This document shows, one piece after another, positions 33,935 to 42,730 of a stretch of 64,000 bases of DNA. Position numbers and translations under genes: made by a program. The stretch spans positions 248,001 to 312,000 of the forward strand of contig NZ_FOBD01000001.1 of assembly GCF_900109515.1 (NCBI RefSeq). Reading direction: 5' to 3'. Under the pieces are notes generated by a model. It did not search any database and had not been told where the DNA came from. It was given only the letters and a program-made list of their open reading frames with translations. This DNA is from Paenibacillus sp. OK003 (lineage in GTDB: Bacteria; Bacillota; Bacilli; Paenibacillales; Paenibacillaceae). The first letter of the stretch is position 1. Each line of letters starts with the position of its first letter.

Positions 33935-34594
33935 ATGGATATTAAAAACAAAAGTGGAGATGTAATTGGGAAAATTCAGTTTCAGACTAATGAAGATGAG
34001 GGTATGGTACATCAAGTTATTATGGATCTGAAGCCAGGTGATGGAAAAGGCATTTATATCTCTAACGCCGAGGACAACAAATTTTCTCAACAAACGAATT
34101 ATGCAGCCAGAGATTGGGAGGGGGATTTTGGCGCCTTGAGAGAAAAGCTGCACCCTTGGCAACCCCGTTTTCCAACGTGCTCGGTTGTGCAAGATATTAA
34201 AGTATTTCACGGCTTCGATAACCTGTCCAACCAAGAAATAAATGAAATGATTGAAGAAAGCGAAAGGACCGGAAGCAATGTCGTGATAAGAGATTTAAAA
34301 CCTAATCATGTTATTACAGGCATCAATATCACATATCAATCGGATCGGGGAGTATTTATGCTTCACGTTTTTGGCACTACCAAGAGCCGAATTCATGTAC
34401 CGGATACGGAATCATTCAAAATCGAGAAACTGGATGTGCGCGGTCATGAGGCGTATTATATTTCGAATGCTGAGAACAGACAATTGATCTGGATTGAAGA
34501 AGATGCGGGTGGTAAGGCGTTGCAATATGAGATCGTAGGAAGCGATATGTCGCAAGAATGGGTACTGAATATCGCTGAATCCATGATCGAATGA
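33935..34594 (+). CDS. DUF4367-like protein
   Basis: A 219-residue protein with two similar halves, each containing a YISNAE motif (GIYISNAEDNKF and AYYISNAENRQLIWIEE). The second half ends like a DUF4367 domain. Typical DUF4367 proteins have an N-terminal membrane anchor, absent here, so this may be a shortened form. AAGAGGAG precedes ATG 33935. Function unknown. Confidence 0.55.
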   Translation: MDIKNKSGDVIGKIQFQTNEDEGMVHQVIMDLKPGDGKGIYISNAEDNKFSQQTNYAARDWEGDFGALREKLHPWQPRFPTCSVVQDIKVFHGFDNLSNQEINEMIEESERTGSNVVIRDLKPNHVITGINITYQSDRGVFMLHVFGTTKSRIHVPDTESFKIEKLDVRGHEAYYISNAENRQLIWIEEDAGGKALQYEIVGSDMSQEWVLNIAESMIE

Positions 34595-34611
34595 CAAATT
34601 CAGTTGGGTAG

Positions 34612-34755
34612 ATGGAATTGAATGTCAAACCTGAAACGATCAAGCAGCAAGCGGATTCTGTCCTTATTCTGTCCTTAGTTGGCATGTTAATTTCTTTGAG
34701 CTATATGGCAAAAAAAGATGTGTTTATGCATGTAATCTGGAAAATATTTCTATGA
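34612..34755 (+). CDS. Small hypothetical protein, possible remnant
   Basis: A 47-residue frame from ATG 34612 to TGA 34755. It has a polar start (MELNVKPETIKQQADS) and a hydrophobic segment VLILSLVGMLISLSYM near 18-33. TTGGGTAG is a poor ribosome site. It could be a small membrane protein or the end of a lost gene. Confidence 0.3.
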   Translation: MELNVKPETIKQQADSVLILSLVGMLISLSYMAKKDVFMHVIWKIFL

Positions 34756-34860
34756 TGGATTTTACATAAAAGCAATGCAGAATTCATTAAATTCCACACG
34801 TCCTTTTATATACTTAGTTTGTTTGACTCAGCGAACTAAAAGGACTAGGTGGTTGTTTAA

Positions 34861-35397
34861 ATGTTGAAAAAACGAGACTTGCATGAATGCCACACACTGC
34901 ATGATTTAATGGTGGACCCCGCTGTTTTTCCATACGTTCGTCATAAGTGCCGATCTTATGAAGAATATTTATTTGCAACCAAACAGGTGATCGATGAAGA
35001 AGAGCAAAACACATGTATTTCCAGAACGATCCTTAATGAGCTGGGACATCCCATCGGAACCATTGATTTATATCACATGGAACATAAGACAGGTTTTCTT
35101 GCGACATGGATTGGAGCCCCTTATTTTGGAAAAGGGTACAATCAACGAGCAAAGGAAACCTTTTTCGCTGAGTTGTTTCTTCAACGTGAAATTGAAACAG
35201 TATTTCTTAAAATTCGAAAACAAAACATTCGATCCAAGAAAGCGGTTGGAAAATTGCCTTATGTCAAATTAGCAAGTGACGTATACCACGAAGTCTATAA
35301 GTTGATAAACCATACGGAACAAATCTATGATTTGTATTACGTGAATCGTTCTGACTTTATGGCAAGTGCAGAGATGAAGCATGTGGTTGCTACGTAA
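34861..35397 (+). CDS. GNAT acetyltransferase
   Basis: A 178-residue GNAT of the RimJ-like type. TWIGAPYFGKGYNQRAKETF is the CoA loop (near 80-99), with an unusual C-terminal extension (about 140-178) that carries no GNAT element. No strong ribosome site is visible (TAGGTGG, 14 bases upstream). A rearranged copy lies at 30286-30442. Confidence 0.82.
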   Translation: MLKKRDLHECHTLHDLMVDPAVFPYVRHKCRSYEEYLFATKQVIDEEEQNTCISRTILNELGHPIGTIDLYHMEHKTGFLATWIGAPYFGKGYNQRAKETFFAELFLQREIETVFLKIRKQNIRSKKAVGKLPYVKLASDVYHEVYKLINHTEQIYDLYYVNRSDFMASAEMKHVVAT

Positions 35398-35431
35398 CAA
35401 CTAAAAACGTCTTTCGATATCTATTCAAACG

Positions 35432-35462
35432 AAATCCCGCCAGGTTTGTCCTGTCGGGATTT
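35432..35462 (+). terminator. Hairpin after the GNAT gene at 34861
   Basis: AAATCCCG (35432-35439) pairs with CGGGATTT (35455-35462); the T-run is short. The arms are identical to those of the 31905 terminator. Confidence 0.6.
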
Positions 35463-35550
35463 GGAAATTAAGGTCGAAAGAAGAGATATAACCAAGAAGG
35501 AATCAACGTTATAAGCAAGTCGCAAAGTATTTTAATGCTGGGGTGAAGTA

Positions 35551-36102
35551 ATGGAGATCAAGAAAATACAGAATCTATCCAATGATGATTGGCTTCAACT
35601 TGGAAGCTTTGGTTATAAATCCACTCAAAAATATGAGCTTACCAAACAGGAGACACAAGGTTCCTTTAATATGCATTTAACGTTAATAAATCTGGATGAA
35701 ATATACGAAAAAGAAGAAATGAACAGTATAGATGATTTGGAACGATATGAAGGAATCATACAACTGGGATTTTCTTATGGAATATATATAGATGGGAAAA
35801 TCATAGCGCTCGCCATTTCTGAACCACAAACTTGGAATAATACGCTGATGATATGGCATCTTCAGGTGAATGAAAAATACATAAGAAAAGGATATGGGAG
35901 ACTGTTGATCAATAAAGTCAGTGAGATTGCCCAGGAACGGGGCTTCAGAGCGATCACGTTAGAAACCCAGAATATAAACGTTCCAGCCATTCATTTTTAC
36001 ATGCAATGTGGTTATCAAATTGAAGGAATTGATGTATCACTATATTCAAATAATCATAGCCAAAATGAAGAAATAGCTTTGTATATGAGAAAGAAGATCT
36101 AA
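35551..36102 (+). CDS. GNAT acetyltransferase
   Basis: A 183-residue GNAT. IWHLQVNEKYIRKGYGRLLI is the CoA loop (near 106-125), followed by NVPAIHFYMQCGYQIEGID, as in streptothricin-type acetyltransferases. GGGGTGAAGTA precedes the ATG. AACGTTATAAG at 35506-35516, just upstream, equals the 3' core of attC-like repeat R1. Confidence 0.88.
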   Translation: MEIKKIQNLSNDDWLQLGSFGYKSTQKYELTKQETQGSFNMHLTLINLDEIYEKEEMNSIDDLERYEGIIQLGFSYGIYIDGKIIALAISEPQTWNNTLMIWHLQVNEKYIRKGYGRLLINKVSEIAQERGFRAITLETQNINVPAIHFYMQCGYQIEGIDVSLYSNNHSQNEEIALYMRKKI

Positions 36103-36170
36103 TAAGAATGAACCTGGTTATTATCTTGAAACCGCTTAAATCTATGATGTTTGGTGAGGAGAGAGTCTGC

Positions 36171-36647
36171 ATGATAACGCTCAGAAAAATAACACTGGAT
36201 AACCGACGTTCTATATTTAACCTGGAAGTTTCAGAAGAGCAGCGACAATATGTTGCATCAAACCTTTCAAGTGTAGCCTCGTGTTATGTTCTTGCAACCA
36301 ATGGCGGCTCACCCTTTCCACTAGCCATTTACGCAGATGAGCAGCCTGTAGGTTTTGTAATGATAACTTACGGAATCACGGGTTATGATCTTCCTGTCAT
36401 TGCTGACAATAACTATTGTATTTTGCGACTGATGATTGACAAGCAGCATCAGAGCATGGGCTATGGCCGGGAGGCGTTAAAGAAAATATTGGAGTTTATT
36501 CGAACTTTCCCAGCTGGACCTGCACGTTATTGTTGGATTCCATATAGTCCTGATAACTTGGCTGCCAAAAAGCTATATGAGAGCTTTGGATTCCATGAAA
36601 ATGGTGAAGTGTGCCACGACGAACTCATAACAGTATTGGAACTGTGA
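36171..36647 (+). CDS. GNAT acetyltransferase (spermidine acetyltransferase-like)
   Basis: A 158-residue GNAT. LMIDKQHQSMGYGREALKKI is the CoA loop (near 87-106), and NLAAKKLYESFGFHENGE is the C-terminal unit. The domain begins MITLRKITLDNRR at ATG 36171; the frame is open from 36108. GAGGAGAG lies upstream. A polyamine-like substrate is possible. Confidence 0.88.
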   Translation: MITLRKITLDNRRSIFNLEVSEEQRQYVASNLSSVASCYVLATNGGSPFPLAIYADEQPVGFVMITYGITGYDLPVIADNNYCILRLMIDKQHQSMGYGREALKKILEFIRTFPAGPARYCWIPYSPDNLAAKKLYESFGFHENGEVCHDELITVLEL

Positions 36648-36941
36648 CTTCTACTTTTAGATGGGATGTTATAACAAAGTTTCAAACTCAGTCTAAAAGC
36701 TCTTGCTTCCCTATGTCATAAAGTAAAATTTCGATAGTTGTATTTTTTTACCATACATGATAACGTGATATTAAAACCAACTATTTTAGTTGGAAATGTA
36801 TTTTGGAGGTATGATCATGACTAATATTGGAGAACGATATTTATCAACAGACCTTTATCCAGAAGCATAAGATGAAATTATTAAGCCGCCCTCACCACTT
36901 ATGCGTTGTGGTGACGGAAAAATAGTATAAGGGTGAATACA
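36648..36941. other. Intergenic region with an ORF remnant and hairpin
   Basis: ATG 36818, with a good TTGGAGG site, opens a 17-codon frame (ends DLYPEA) that stops at 36871, probably a broken gene. CTCACCAC (36889-36896) pairs with GTGGTGA (36907-36913) in a hairpin just upstream of the next gene. No promoter could be assigned. Confidence 0.4.
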
Positions 36942-38000
36942 ATGACTGTTGGAAGAAAGGTTTTTGTTATAAAGGATGAATCGCGTATTGATCCAATAAG
37001 TAAGGAAGCCAGAGAAGTGCTCATTAGTATATACTATCCTTCCAATCCAGTGGAGCATGAGTCGAAGTATATTTCGTTATTTGAACCTAATATCTCTTCC
37101 TCTATTGATATGCTCTCTAGTATGGGAGTGGATAAGGATTATATTTGTAATCTGGATACAAAAATACATAATGATGAGAGTGTTGATATTACTGCTAAAA
37201 ACTGTCCCGTTATTTTTATAGCTCCGGCTTTTGGTGTAGTTAGAGATATGTATTCCTTTTGTGTAGAACATTTAGTGGAGTGCGGATTTGTTGTCATTAC
37301 CATAGGTGCCACTCATGAATCTATATTTTCCATTTTTCCTGACGGTCGCTTTGTCCAGCAATCCAATGAGATATCCGAAATAGACAGTTTAGATATTCAT
37401 TCTTGGAAACCATTATTGAAGCTTAGAGTTGAAGATATGAGTTGGGTTTTGAAAAATGTAGATGAGGTCTTGGATTCAGATCAGGATCTTAGGAGCATAG
37501 TCGATGTGAATGAAATGGGGATCATTGGCCATTCATTAGGTGGGGCTGCTGCTTATGAATTGCTTAAAAGAGAAAAGAGAATGAAGGCCAGCATTCTATT
37601 AGATCCTAGTTTTCATTTAATGACGACGAGCAAGGTAGAGGGAGTATCTGTTCCGTTATTGGTAGCTCGGCAAGAAAAATGCTCGTTTGAAGAACTGGAA
37701 AATGAAATCTCTCCAGACCTATTACCTTTGTTACTGAGTGGGTATGAGTCTTTGTTTAACTCGAGTGATCTGAATAGTTCATTTATTAAACTAAACGGTG
37801 CTCATCATATGACTTTTAGCGATATTCCAATACATTACAACGAAGATGGGATAGAACTCAAGCATTCCACGATTAATAAGTATATTACTGCTTTCCTTGA
37901 GGAGCATTTAAAGAAGGAAGAAAATAAATTTCATGAGCTGCTGAAAAATAAGATTAAAGATGGAATTGATCAAGTAAATAGTAAAGGACATGTTATTTAA
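36942..38000 (+). CDS. PAF-acetylhydrolase-like alpha/beta hydrolase
   Basis: A 352-residue esterase or lipase of the platelet-activating factor acetylhydrolase type. The nucleophile elbow is GHSLGGAA (near 190), VIFIAPAFG is the oxyanion-region strand near 88, and a late LNGAHHMTFSD carries the catalytic histidine. AAGGGTG precedes ATG 36942. There is no signal peptide, so it is probably cytoplasmic. Confidence 0.82.
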   Translation: MTVGRKVFVIKDESRIDPISKEAREVLISIYYPSNPVEHESKYISLFEPNISSSIDMLSSMGVDKDYICNLDTKIHNDESVDITAKNCPVIFIAPAFGVVRDMYSFCVEHLVECGFVVITIGATHESIFSIFPDGRFVQQSNEISEIDSLDIHSWKPLLKLRVEDMSWVLKNVDEVLDSDQDLRSIVDVNEMGIIGHSLGGAAAYELLKREKRMKASILLDPSFHLMTTSKVEGVSVPLLVARQEKCSFEELENEISPDLLPLLLSGYESLFNSSDLNSSFIKLNGAHHMTFSDIPIHYNEDGIELKHSTINKYITAFLEEHLKKEENKFHELLKNKIKDGIDQVNSKGHVI

Positions 38001-38079
38001 GGAGGGGACTAGAAATGTTTAGATAACACATGCCTTAAATATTTTATAGGTAGTTAGCATGGATGAGGAGGAATGACAT

Positions 38080-39021
38080 ATGGAATTAAATCATTGGTCC
38101 GAGGAACTTAATTCTTATAATTTATCAAATGAATATTCCATTCAAAAGGCTGAGCCCGAAGAATGGGGACTGTATTGTTCTGTCTATTATAATATGGCCT
38201 ATACTGGATTTTTTAGAGAGGAAGGCTACTTCAATGTTTCGCGGAATAACTCTTTTTGGATTTATAAAGGAGAGTCGAAAATCGGTGGGGTAAGGATGGC
38301 TCCCAATACGTTATATCATCTATTCTTTATGCCCCCCTTCAATGATTCATTTGAGGTACTGAAGCTTCTTAAAAGAATACTCATCAAATGGTCTGATCCA
38401 ACTCAACGTATCAAGATATATGAAATTCTCCCCGATCAAGTACATTTATTTACGAGGGCTGGATTCTGGCCAGATGAGTTCAGATGTCGCTGGATGCAGC
38501 GCCCGACAGATCATTTCAATGTGCGTTGGGATCATGATTTTATAATTAAGAGCCCCGAAATTATTGAGAATGAAACGGGTGCTAAGCAATACATGAATGA
38601 AGATGAAATCGCTCAGTGTGACTTTGACAGCTTTGTAGGGGGTTTCGAAGCCTTACGCAGAAAGAAAACATCTTTGGAAGACTTTATCCCGAACGAAGAA
38701 GTCCATTATACCAATGAGGACCTAACTCAAGCTTCTACACTTGTATATGATAAGGTTACTGGACAGCTCATAGCCAACTGTCGCCTTTGTTTGCAGGATA
38801 ATCAAGCAGCAGTATATAGCATCGGAGTCAACCCCGCTTACAGAGGAAAAGGACTTGCTACACGCATGCTGCAAAGAGCCCTGACTGAACTTAAAGGCAA
38901 GTATCCAGTTCTAAGGTTATATGTCATGGAAGGCAATGATGCCGAATCAGTTTATTTTAATCTTGGATTTGTTCCTGGCGTTCAAGAGATACAAACGATG
39001 TATGTTCCTGTACATGAGTAG
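38080..39021 (+). CDS. GNAT acetyltransferase (two-domain)
   Basis: A 313-residue protein with a degenerate N-terminal GNAT-like lobe (about 1-150) and an active-looking C-terminal GNAT. VYSIGVNPAYRGKGLATRML is the CoA loop (near 246-265), followed by NDAESVYFNLGFVPG. GAGGAGG precedes the ATG. Substrate unknown. Confidence 0.87.
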   Translation: MELNHWSEELNSYNLSNEYSIQKAEPEEWGLYCSVYYNMAYTGFFREEGYFNVSRNNSFWIYKGESKIGGVRMAPNTLYHLFFMPPFNDSFEVLKLLKRILIKWSDPTQRIKIYEILPDQVHLFTRAGFWPDEFRCRWMQRPTDHFNVRWDHDFIIKSPEIIENETGAKQYMNEDEIAQCDFDSFVGGFEALRRKKTSLEDFIPNEEVHYTNEDLTQASTLVYDKVTGQLIANCRLCLQDNQAAVYSIGVNPAYRGKGLATRMLQRALTELKGKYPVLRLYVMEGNDAESVYFNLGFVPGVQEIQTMYVPVHE

Positions 39022-39045
39022 TCACGGTTAAATTAATTAATTAAC

Positions 39046-39104
39046 AAACCCGAGAGAATCTTTTGGAGGGGGCAGCTTCGCTCTTTTTAATCTCTCGGGT
39101 TTCT
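39046..39104 (+). terminator. Terminator after the two-domain GNAT gene
   Basis: AAACCCGAGAGA (39046-39057) pairs perfectly with TCTCTCGGGTTT (39091-39102) across a 33-base loop that holds a second small hairpin. It closes the accessory region. Confidence 0.8.
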
Positions 39105-39144
39105 GTTGCTTGAGGAAAGGAAGGTTATTATTGGGACTATATTA

Positions 39145-39279
39145 ATGTTGGTATTGTCTTTGTTTCTTGGTATTTTTGTTGTGAAAATCGGAATGGATAA
39201 TTCCAAGAGTAACCAGTACACCAAAGAAATACTGCAAGAATTAAGAGAGATCAAGGAGATTCTAAGGGAAAAACGATGA
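39145..39279 (+). CDS. Small membrane protein with charged helix
   Basis: A 44-residue frame. A hydrophobic N-terminus (MLVLSLFLGIFVVKIG) is followed by a charged amphipathic helix (ILQELREIKEILREKR). The ribosome site is weak and distant (GGAAGG about 20 bases upstream). Similar tiny anchor-plus-helix proteins are common in Bacilli. Confidence 0.45.
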   Translation: MLVLSLFLGIFVVKIGMDNSKSNQYTKEILQELREIKEILREKR

Positions 39280-39337
39280 GGATAATATGGAGGAGGCGTT
39301 AGGGGGCTTTATGATTTAAAAGGCGAAGCCAAAATTG

Positions 39338-39376
39338 ACCGCGTGATAGCCTATGGGCTGGATAGCGGTTTTTTTG
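39338..39376 (+). terminator. Terminator after the small membrane protein gene
   Basis: ACCGC (39338-39342) with inner AGCC pairs with GGCT and GCGGT (39365-39369), followed by a run of Ts. Confidence 0.7.
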
Positions 39377-39487
39377 TTTCCATCTTCGAATTCCTATAAA
39401 ATCCTTTCTAATCATTTTCAACAATTGTGATCAACAATACAGCAATATTGTGCGGATTCAATCGAAATAACTGTGATACAATTCATT

Positions 39488-39501
39488 GTAAAGCGCTATC
39501 A
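39488..39501 (+). promoter_or_regulatory. cre-like site before the AraC gene
   Basis: GTAAAGCGCTATCA matches the cre consensus at 12 of 14 positions, 57 bases before the regulator's start. The operon for pectin-type sugars is a plausible CcpA target. Confidence 0.45.
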
Positions 39502-39557
39502 TTGTAAATTATTAAACTATATTGCTTTTTATATTCTGAGAAGGGAGATCTTTATTG

Positions 39558-40439
39558 ATGTTAACCATACACACCCCGACGAATATTGCTTTGCAGGAAA
39601 ATGAAGTTTATGTGCGATCAGAAGCAGATAATTTTCAGGATGAATGGCCTGTTCATACGCATAATGGGTATGAGATACATTATTTTATTCAAGGAGATGC
39701 GACCTTTTTAATCGGTGATCGAATATATAAACCGCAACCCGGAGATATGTTTATATTCAGAGGGGGCGTGCCCCACCGGATTAATCCTTCAAGAGAAATG
39801 GTGTACAAGCGAAGTTTCGTCAATTTCACGGAATTATTGCTTTTGGACATGCTTGCTGTCAGTCAGTTGGAGAATCTGATGTCCATATTCCGTCATCCCA
39901 ATGGGTTATTGGTGCATTGGCCCCCGGAGGAGCGTGAGCATATCACAGCTATATTTAAGGGGATCAAGGAGGAGATGGGGGCAGGAAATACAGGGTACAA
40001 AACAATGGTCAAATTAAGTCTTACCCAATTGCTACTGCGGATTTACAGGAAAACAACTAGTGAGCAATCTGCCAATCCTATTTTATTTTCTTCCCAAAAG
40101 CAGACAAGCGTAAGCCGGGTTCTTCATTATTTAAACCAGAACTACACGGAGAATGTATCTTTGGATGAACTGTCCAAAACACTCCACTTGAATAAGTACT
40201 ACATTTGTCATTCTTTCAAAGAGACGACGGGATATACGATAAGCAATTATGTAATACGGAAAAGAGTTGCAGAGGCCAAAAAATTGTTGCTGTCTACGGA
40301 TGCACCGATCTTGTCCATATCAGAGACATTGGGATTTAACACACCTGTATATTTTAGCAGGGCCTTTAAACAATATGTAGGTGTATCACCACAGTTATTC
40401 CGTAAAAATGAATTGCTTAACGAGGCCAAAATTCATTAA
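39558..40439 (+). CDS. AraC family transcriptional regulator
   Basis: A 293-residue regulator. The N-terminal cupin-type sensor (about 20-150) begins HTHNGYEIHYFIQGDATFLI. The C-terminal double helix-turn-helix lies at about 190-290: DELSKTLHLNKYYICHSFKE and FNTPVYFSRAFKQYVGVSP. It lies directly upstream of a sugar ABC transporter operon and probably activates it on binding the imported oligosaccharide. AAGGGAG precedes ATG 39558. Confidence 0.9.
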   Translation: MLTIHTPTNIALQENEVYVRSEADNFQDEWPVHTHNGYEIHYFIQGDATFLIGDRIYKPQPGDMFIFRGGVPHRINPSREMVYKRSFVNFTELLLLDMLAVSQLENLMSIFRHPNGLLVHWPPEEREHITAIFKGIKEEMGAGNTGYKTMVKLSLTQLLLRIYRKTTSEQSANPILFSSQKQTSVSRVLHYLNQNYTENVSLDELSKTLHLNKYYICHSFKETTGYTISNYVIRKRVAEAKKLLLSTDAPILSISETLGFNTPVYFSRAFKQYVGVSPQLFRKNELLNEAKIH

Positions 40440-40461
40440 TCCCATTCAAGGAGATGTTGAT

Positions 40462-41733
40462 ATGACAAGAAGAACAACGTTTAAGCTCGGCACCAATCTG
40501 GTATTGATCGTGTTGCTCATCGTACTGACTGCTTGCGGAAATTCAGGTAGCAATGCTGGTTCAAAACAAGCAACTCTAGATTTCTTGTGGTTCTCTGACG
40601 GAAAAGAAGGAGAAGTCATCAAGGAAATCATCAAAGATTATGAGAAGACCAATACCAAGGTTAAGATCAATCTCATTGAAGTAGGCTTTAAGGATATCCA
40701 AACCAAATTAAAAACGATGTTATCTGGCGGAAAGCCGCCCGCCCTGAGCCGGGTCACGGATACGGGATCATTTGCTAATCAAGCCGTTGATCTTACACCT
40801 TACGTGGACAATGCTGATCAATTCACAGATCAATTTATCGACTCTCTGAAACCTTATTATGTTATTAATGACAAGCTGGTAGCTGCGCCTATGGATGTCA
40901 CAGCGAATGGGCTTATTTATAACAAAACCTTATTTGATAAAGCGGGCGTCAAAGTACCGACCTCTCCTGATCAGGTATGGACGTGGGATGAATACACTGC
41001 TGCGTTAAAAGAGGTTATGGACAAAGGCGGAGCACGATATGGCATGGTATGGGATGTCACTCCGCATCGATGGTCCACTCTTTTGTATCAGTATGGCGGA
41101 AGCATCTTAACAGAGGATGGCACTGAGGCAGCGATTAACAGTGAAGCTGGAATCCGTTCCATGGAGAAGTTCAAGCAGCTTCATGAAGAAGGGATCATGC
41201 CCGAATCGGTATGGCTCGGAGGTGAAAATCCGAACAACCTGTTCCGTTCCGGGACGGTGGCTACCCACTGGGCTGGCAACTGGATGATCAGCAATTACAA
41301 GGATATCACCGATTTTGAATGGGGAGTCACCTACATGCCAAAAGGAACACAACGTTCTTCCGTACCAGGCGGGAAGTTTCTGATGGCTTTCAAAGGCAGC
41401 GGATATGAGCAGGAGGCGGCAGAATTTATTGAATACTTAACGTCCAAAGAAGTGAATTCAAAATATAATCAGGAATCATTGTTTATGAGTCCACGGAAGG
41501 ACAGCTCTGTATTGAATTATGAATATGGCAAGGAGATGTTTGAAATTTTCGCGGATGAACTGAAGAACAGTTCGCCTCTTGCAGCTAATGACTGGTCCAG
41601 ACAGACGATTATATCCAAAATTTCAACGGACCTGAAAAATAATATTGTTGAGGTTCTATCCGATAAGGCAACTCCGCAGGAGGCTTTGGATCGAACAGCC
41701 AAGCTGATTAACGAGGCTATTGGCAGTCAATAA
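40462..41733 (+). CDS. Sugar ABC transporter substrate-binding lipoprotein
   Basis: A 423-residue family 1 extracellular solute-binding protein. The signal peptide and lipobox VLTAC place the lipidated Cys at residue 25. Later segments (DFLWFSDGKEGE, ANGLIYNKTLFDKAGVKVP, MVWDVTPHRWS, SVPGGKFLMAF) fit sugar-binding proteins. AAGGAGATG precedes ATG 40462; the frame is open from 40381, overlapping the AraC gene, but that start lacks a signal. It captures an oligosaccharide outside the cell for the two permeases. Confidence 0.92.
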   Translation: MTRRTTFKLGTNLVLIVLLIVLTACGNSGSNAGSKQATLDFLWFSDGKEGEVIKEIIKDYEKTNTKVKINLIEVGFKDIQTKLKTMLSGGKPPALSRVTDTGSFANQAVDLTPYVDNADQFTDQFIDSLKPYYVINDKLVAAPMDVTANGLIYNKTLFDKAGVKVPTSPDQVWTWDEYTAALKEVMDKGGARYGMVWDVTPHRWSTLLYQYGGSILTEDGTEAAINSEAGIRSMEKFKQLHEEGIMPESVWLGGENPNNLFRSGTVATHWAGNWMISNYKDITDFEWGVTYMPKGTQRSSVPGGKFLMAFKGSGYEQEAAEFIEYLTSKEVNSKYNQESLFMSPRKDSSVLNYEYGKEMFEIFADELKNSSPLAANDWSRQTIISKISTDLKNNIVEVLSDKATPQEALDRTAKLINEAIGSQ

Positions 41734-41762
41734 ACGTAAAGTCATTTGGTTAATTCGCATAC

Positions 41763-41791
41763 GGGGGCTTACCGATTCCTGTGAAGCCTCC
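41763..41791 (+). other. Intra-operon hairpin
   Basis: GGGGGCTT (41763-41770) pairs with AAGCCTCC (41784-41791), without a full T-run. It sits between the binding-protein and permease genes, where such hairpins often stabilise the upstream message or reduce read-through. Confidence 0.5.
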
Positions 41792-41824
41792 CTTTCGATT
41801 AACGCATAAGGAAGGGGCAAGCAG

Positions 41825-42730
41825 ATGAGTGAAGGACAACGATTAAACAGGAATACGCTGGCAAAACAGAACAGGAAGCTCGTTATTGCTCCTTATCTGT
41901 TTATACTTCCCAACCTCCTGATCTTTGGCACTTTTATCGTATTTCCCTCTTTATTGGGCCTCTATTATTCCTTTCATGTCTATGATGGATTGAACCCAAT
42001 GAAGTTCAACGGGCTGGACAATTATATCAAAATTATAGGGGATCGGGAATTTTGGTCGACCATCGGACGAACGGGGATTTATGCAGCAATTGTTGTCCCG
42101 CTAATTTATGCAGCAGCATTAGGCATTGCCTTGCTGCTTGCACGCGAGATTAGAATGCGCGGCTTCTTCAGAGCCGTATTTTACTGGCCGACCATGATTT
42201 CTTACATTATCGTAGGATTGACCTGGAAGTGGATTTTTGGAGATTCATTTGGCATTTTGAATCATCTGCTAACCATGGTTGGTGTGGAACCTGTCGGCTT
42301 TTTAACCTCTTCCTTTTGGGCAAATACGGCTGTAATCATTGCGACAGTATGGTCACGTGCAGGCTTTTTCATGGTCATTTTTATCGCGGGTTTGCAGGCC
42401 ATACCTACGGATTATTATGAGGCTGCGCGCTTGGACGGGGCAACGGGAATGAAGGTGTTTCGCTATATTACGCTCCCGCTTTTGAAGCCCACAAGCTTGC
42501 TTGTTGTTATGCTGACTCTGATTGACGCGTTCAAAGCATTCCCACTTATGTTTGCGCTTACAGGTGGTGGGCCGGGCAAAGATACTACCTATATTGTTCA
42601 ATATATTTATGAGATTGGTTTTAACAGACAGGAGCTTGGTCTGGCCAGTGCCATGTCGGTGATACTGTTTATCCTTATTGGTGGATTCTCGGCTCTGCAA
42701 TTCCGTCTATCGAAAGGAGGGGCTACGTAA
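41825..42730 (+). CDS. Sugar ABC transporter permease (UgpA/MalF type)
   Basis: A 301-residue membrane protein with six predicted helices. The EAA loop contacting the ATPase is YYEAARLDGATGMKVFRYIT (near 197-216), followed by LPLLKP. AAGGAAGGGGC precedes the ATG. It is translated together with the next permease (stop/start TAATG). No ATPase gene is present in the operon; an MsmX-type shared ATPase elsewhere is the usual solution. Confidence 0.92.
   Translation: MSEGQRLNRNTLAKQNRKLVIAPYLFILPNLLIFGTFIVFPSLLGLYYSFHVYDGLNPMKFNGLDNYIKIIGDREFWSTIGRTGIYAAIVVPLIYAAALGIALLLAREIRMRGFFRAVFYWPTMISYIIVGLTWKWIFGDSFGILNHLLTMVGVEPVGFLTSSFWANTAVIIATVWSRAGFFMVIFIAGLQAIPTDYYEAARLDGATGMKVFRYITLPLLKPTSLLVVMLTLIDAFKAFPLMFALTGGGPGKDTTYIVQYIYEIGFNRQELGLASAMSVILFILIGGFSALQFRLSKGGAT

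Noticed and set aside
40381-40461. Upstream extension of the sugar-binding protein
   Set aside because: It would overlap the AraC gene and bury the signal peptide; ATG 40462 has a good ribosome site.
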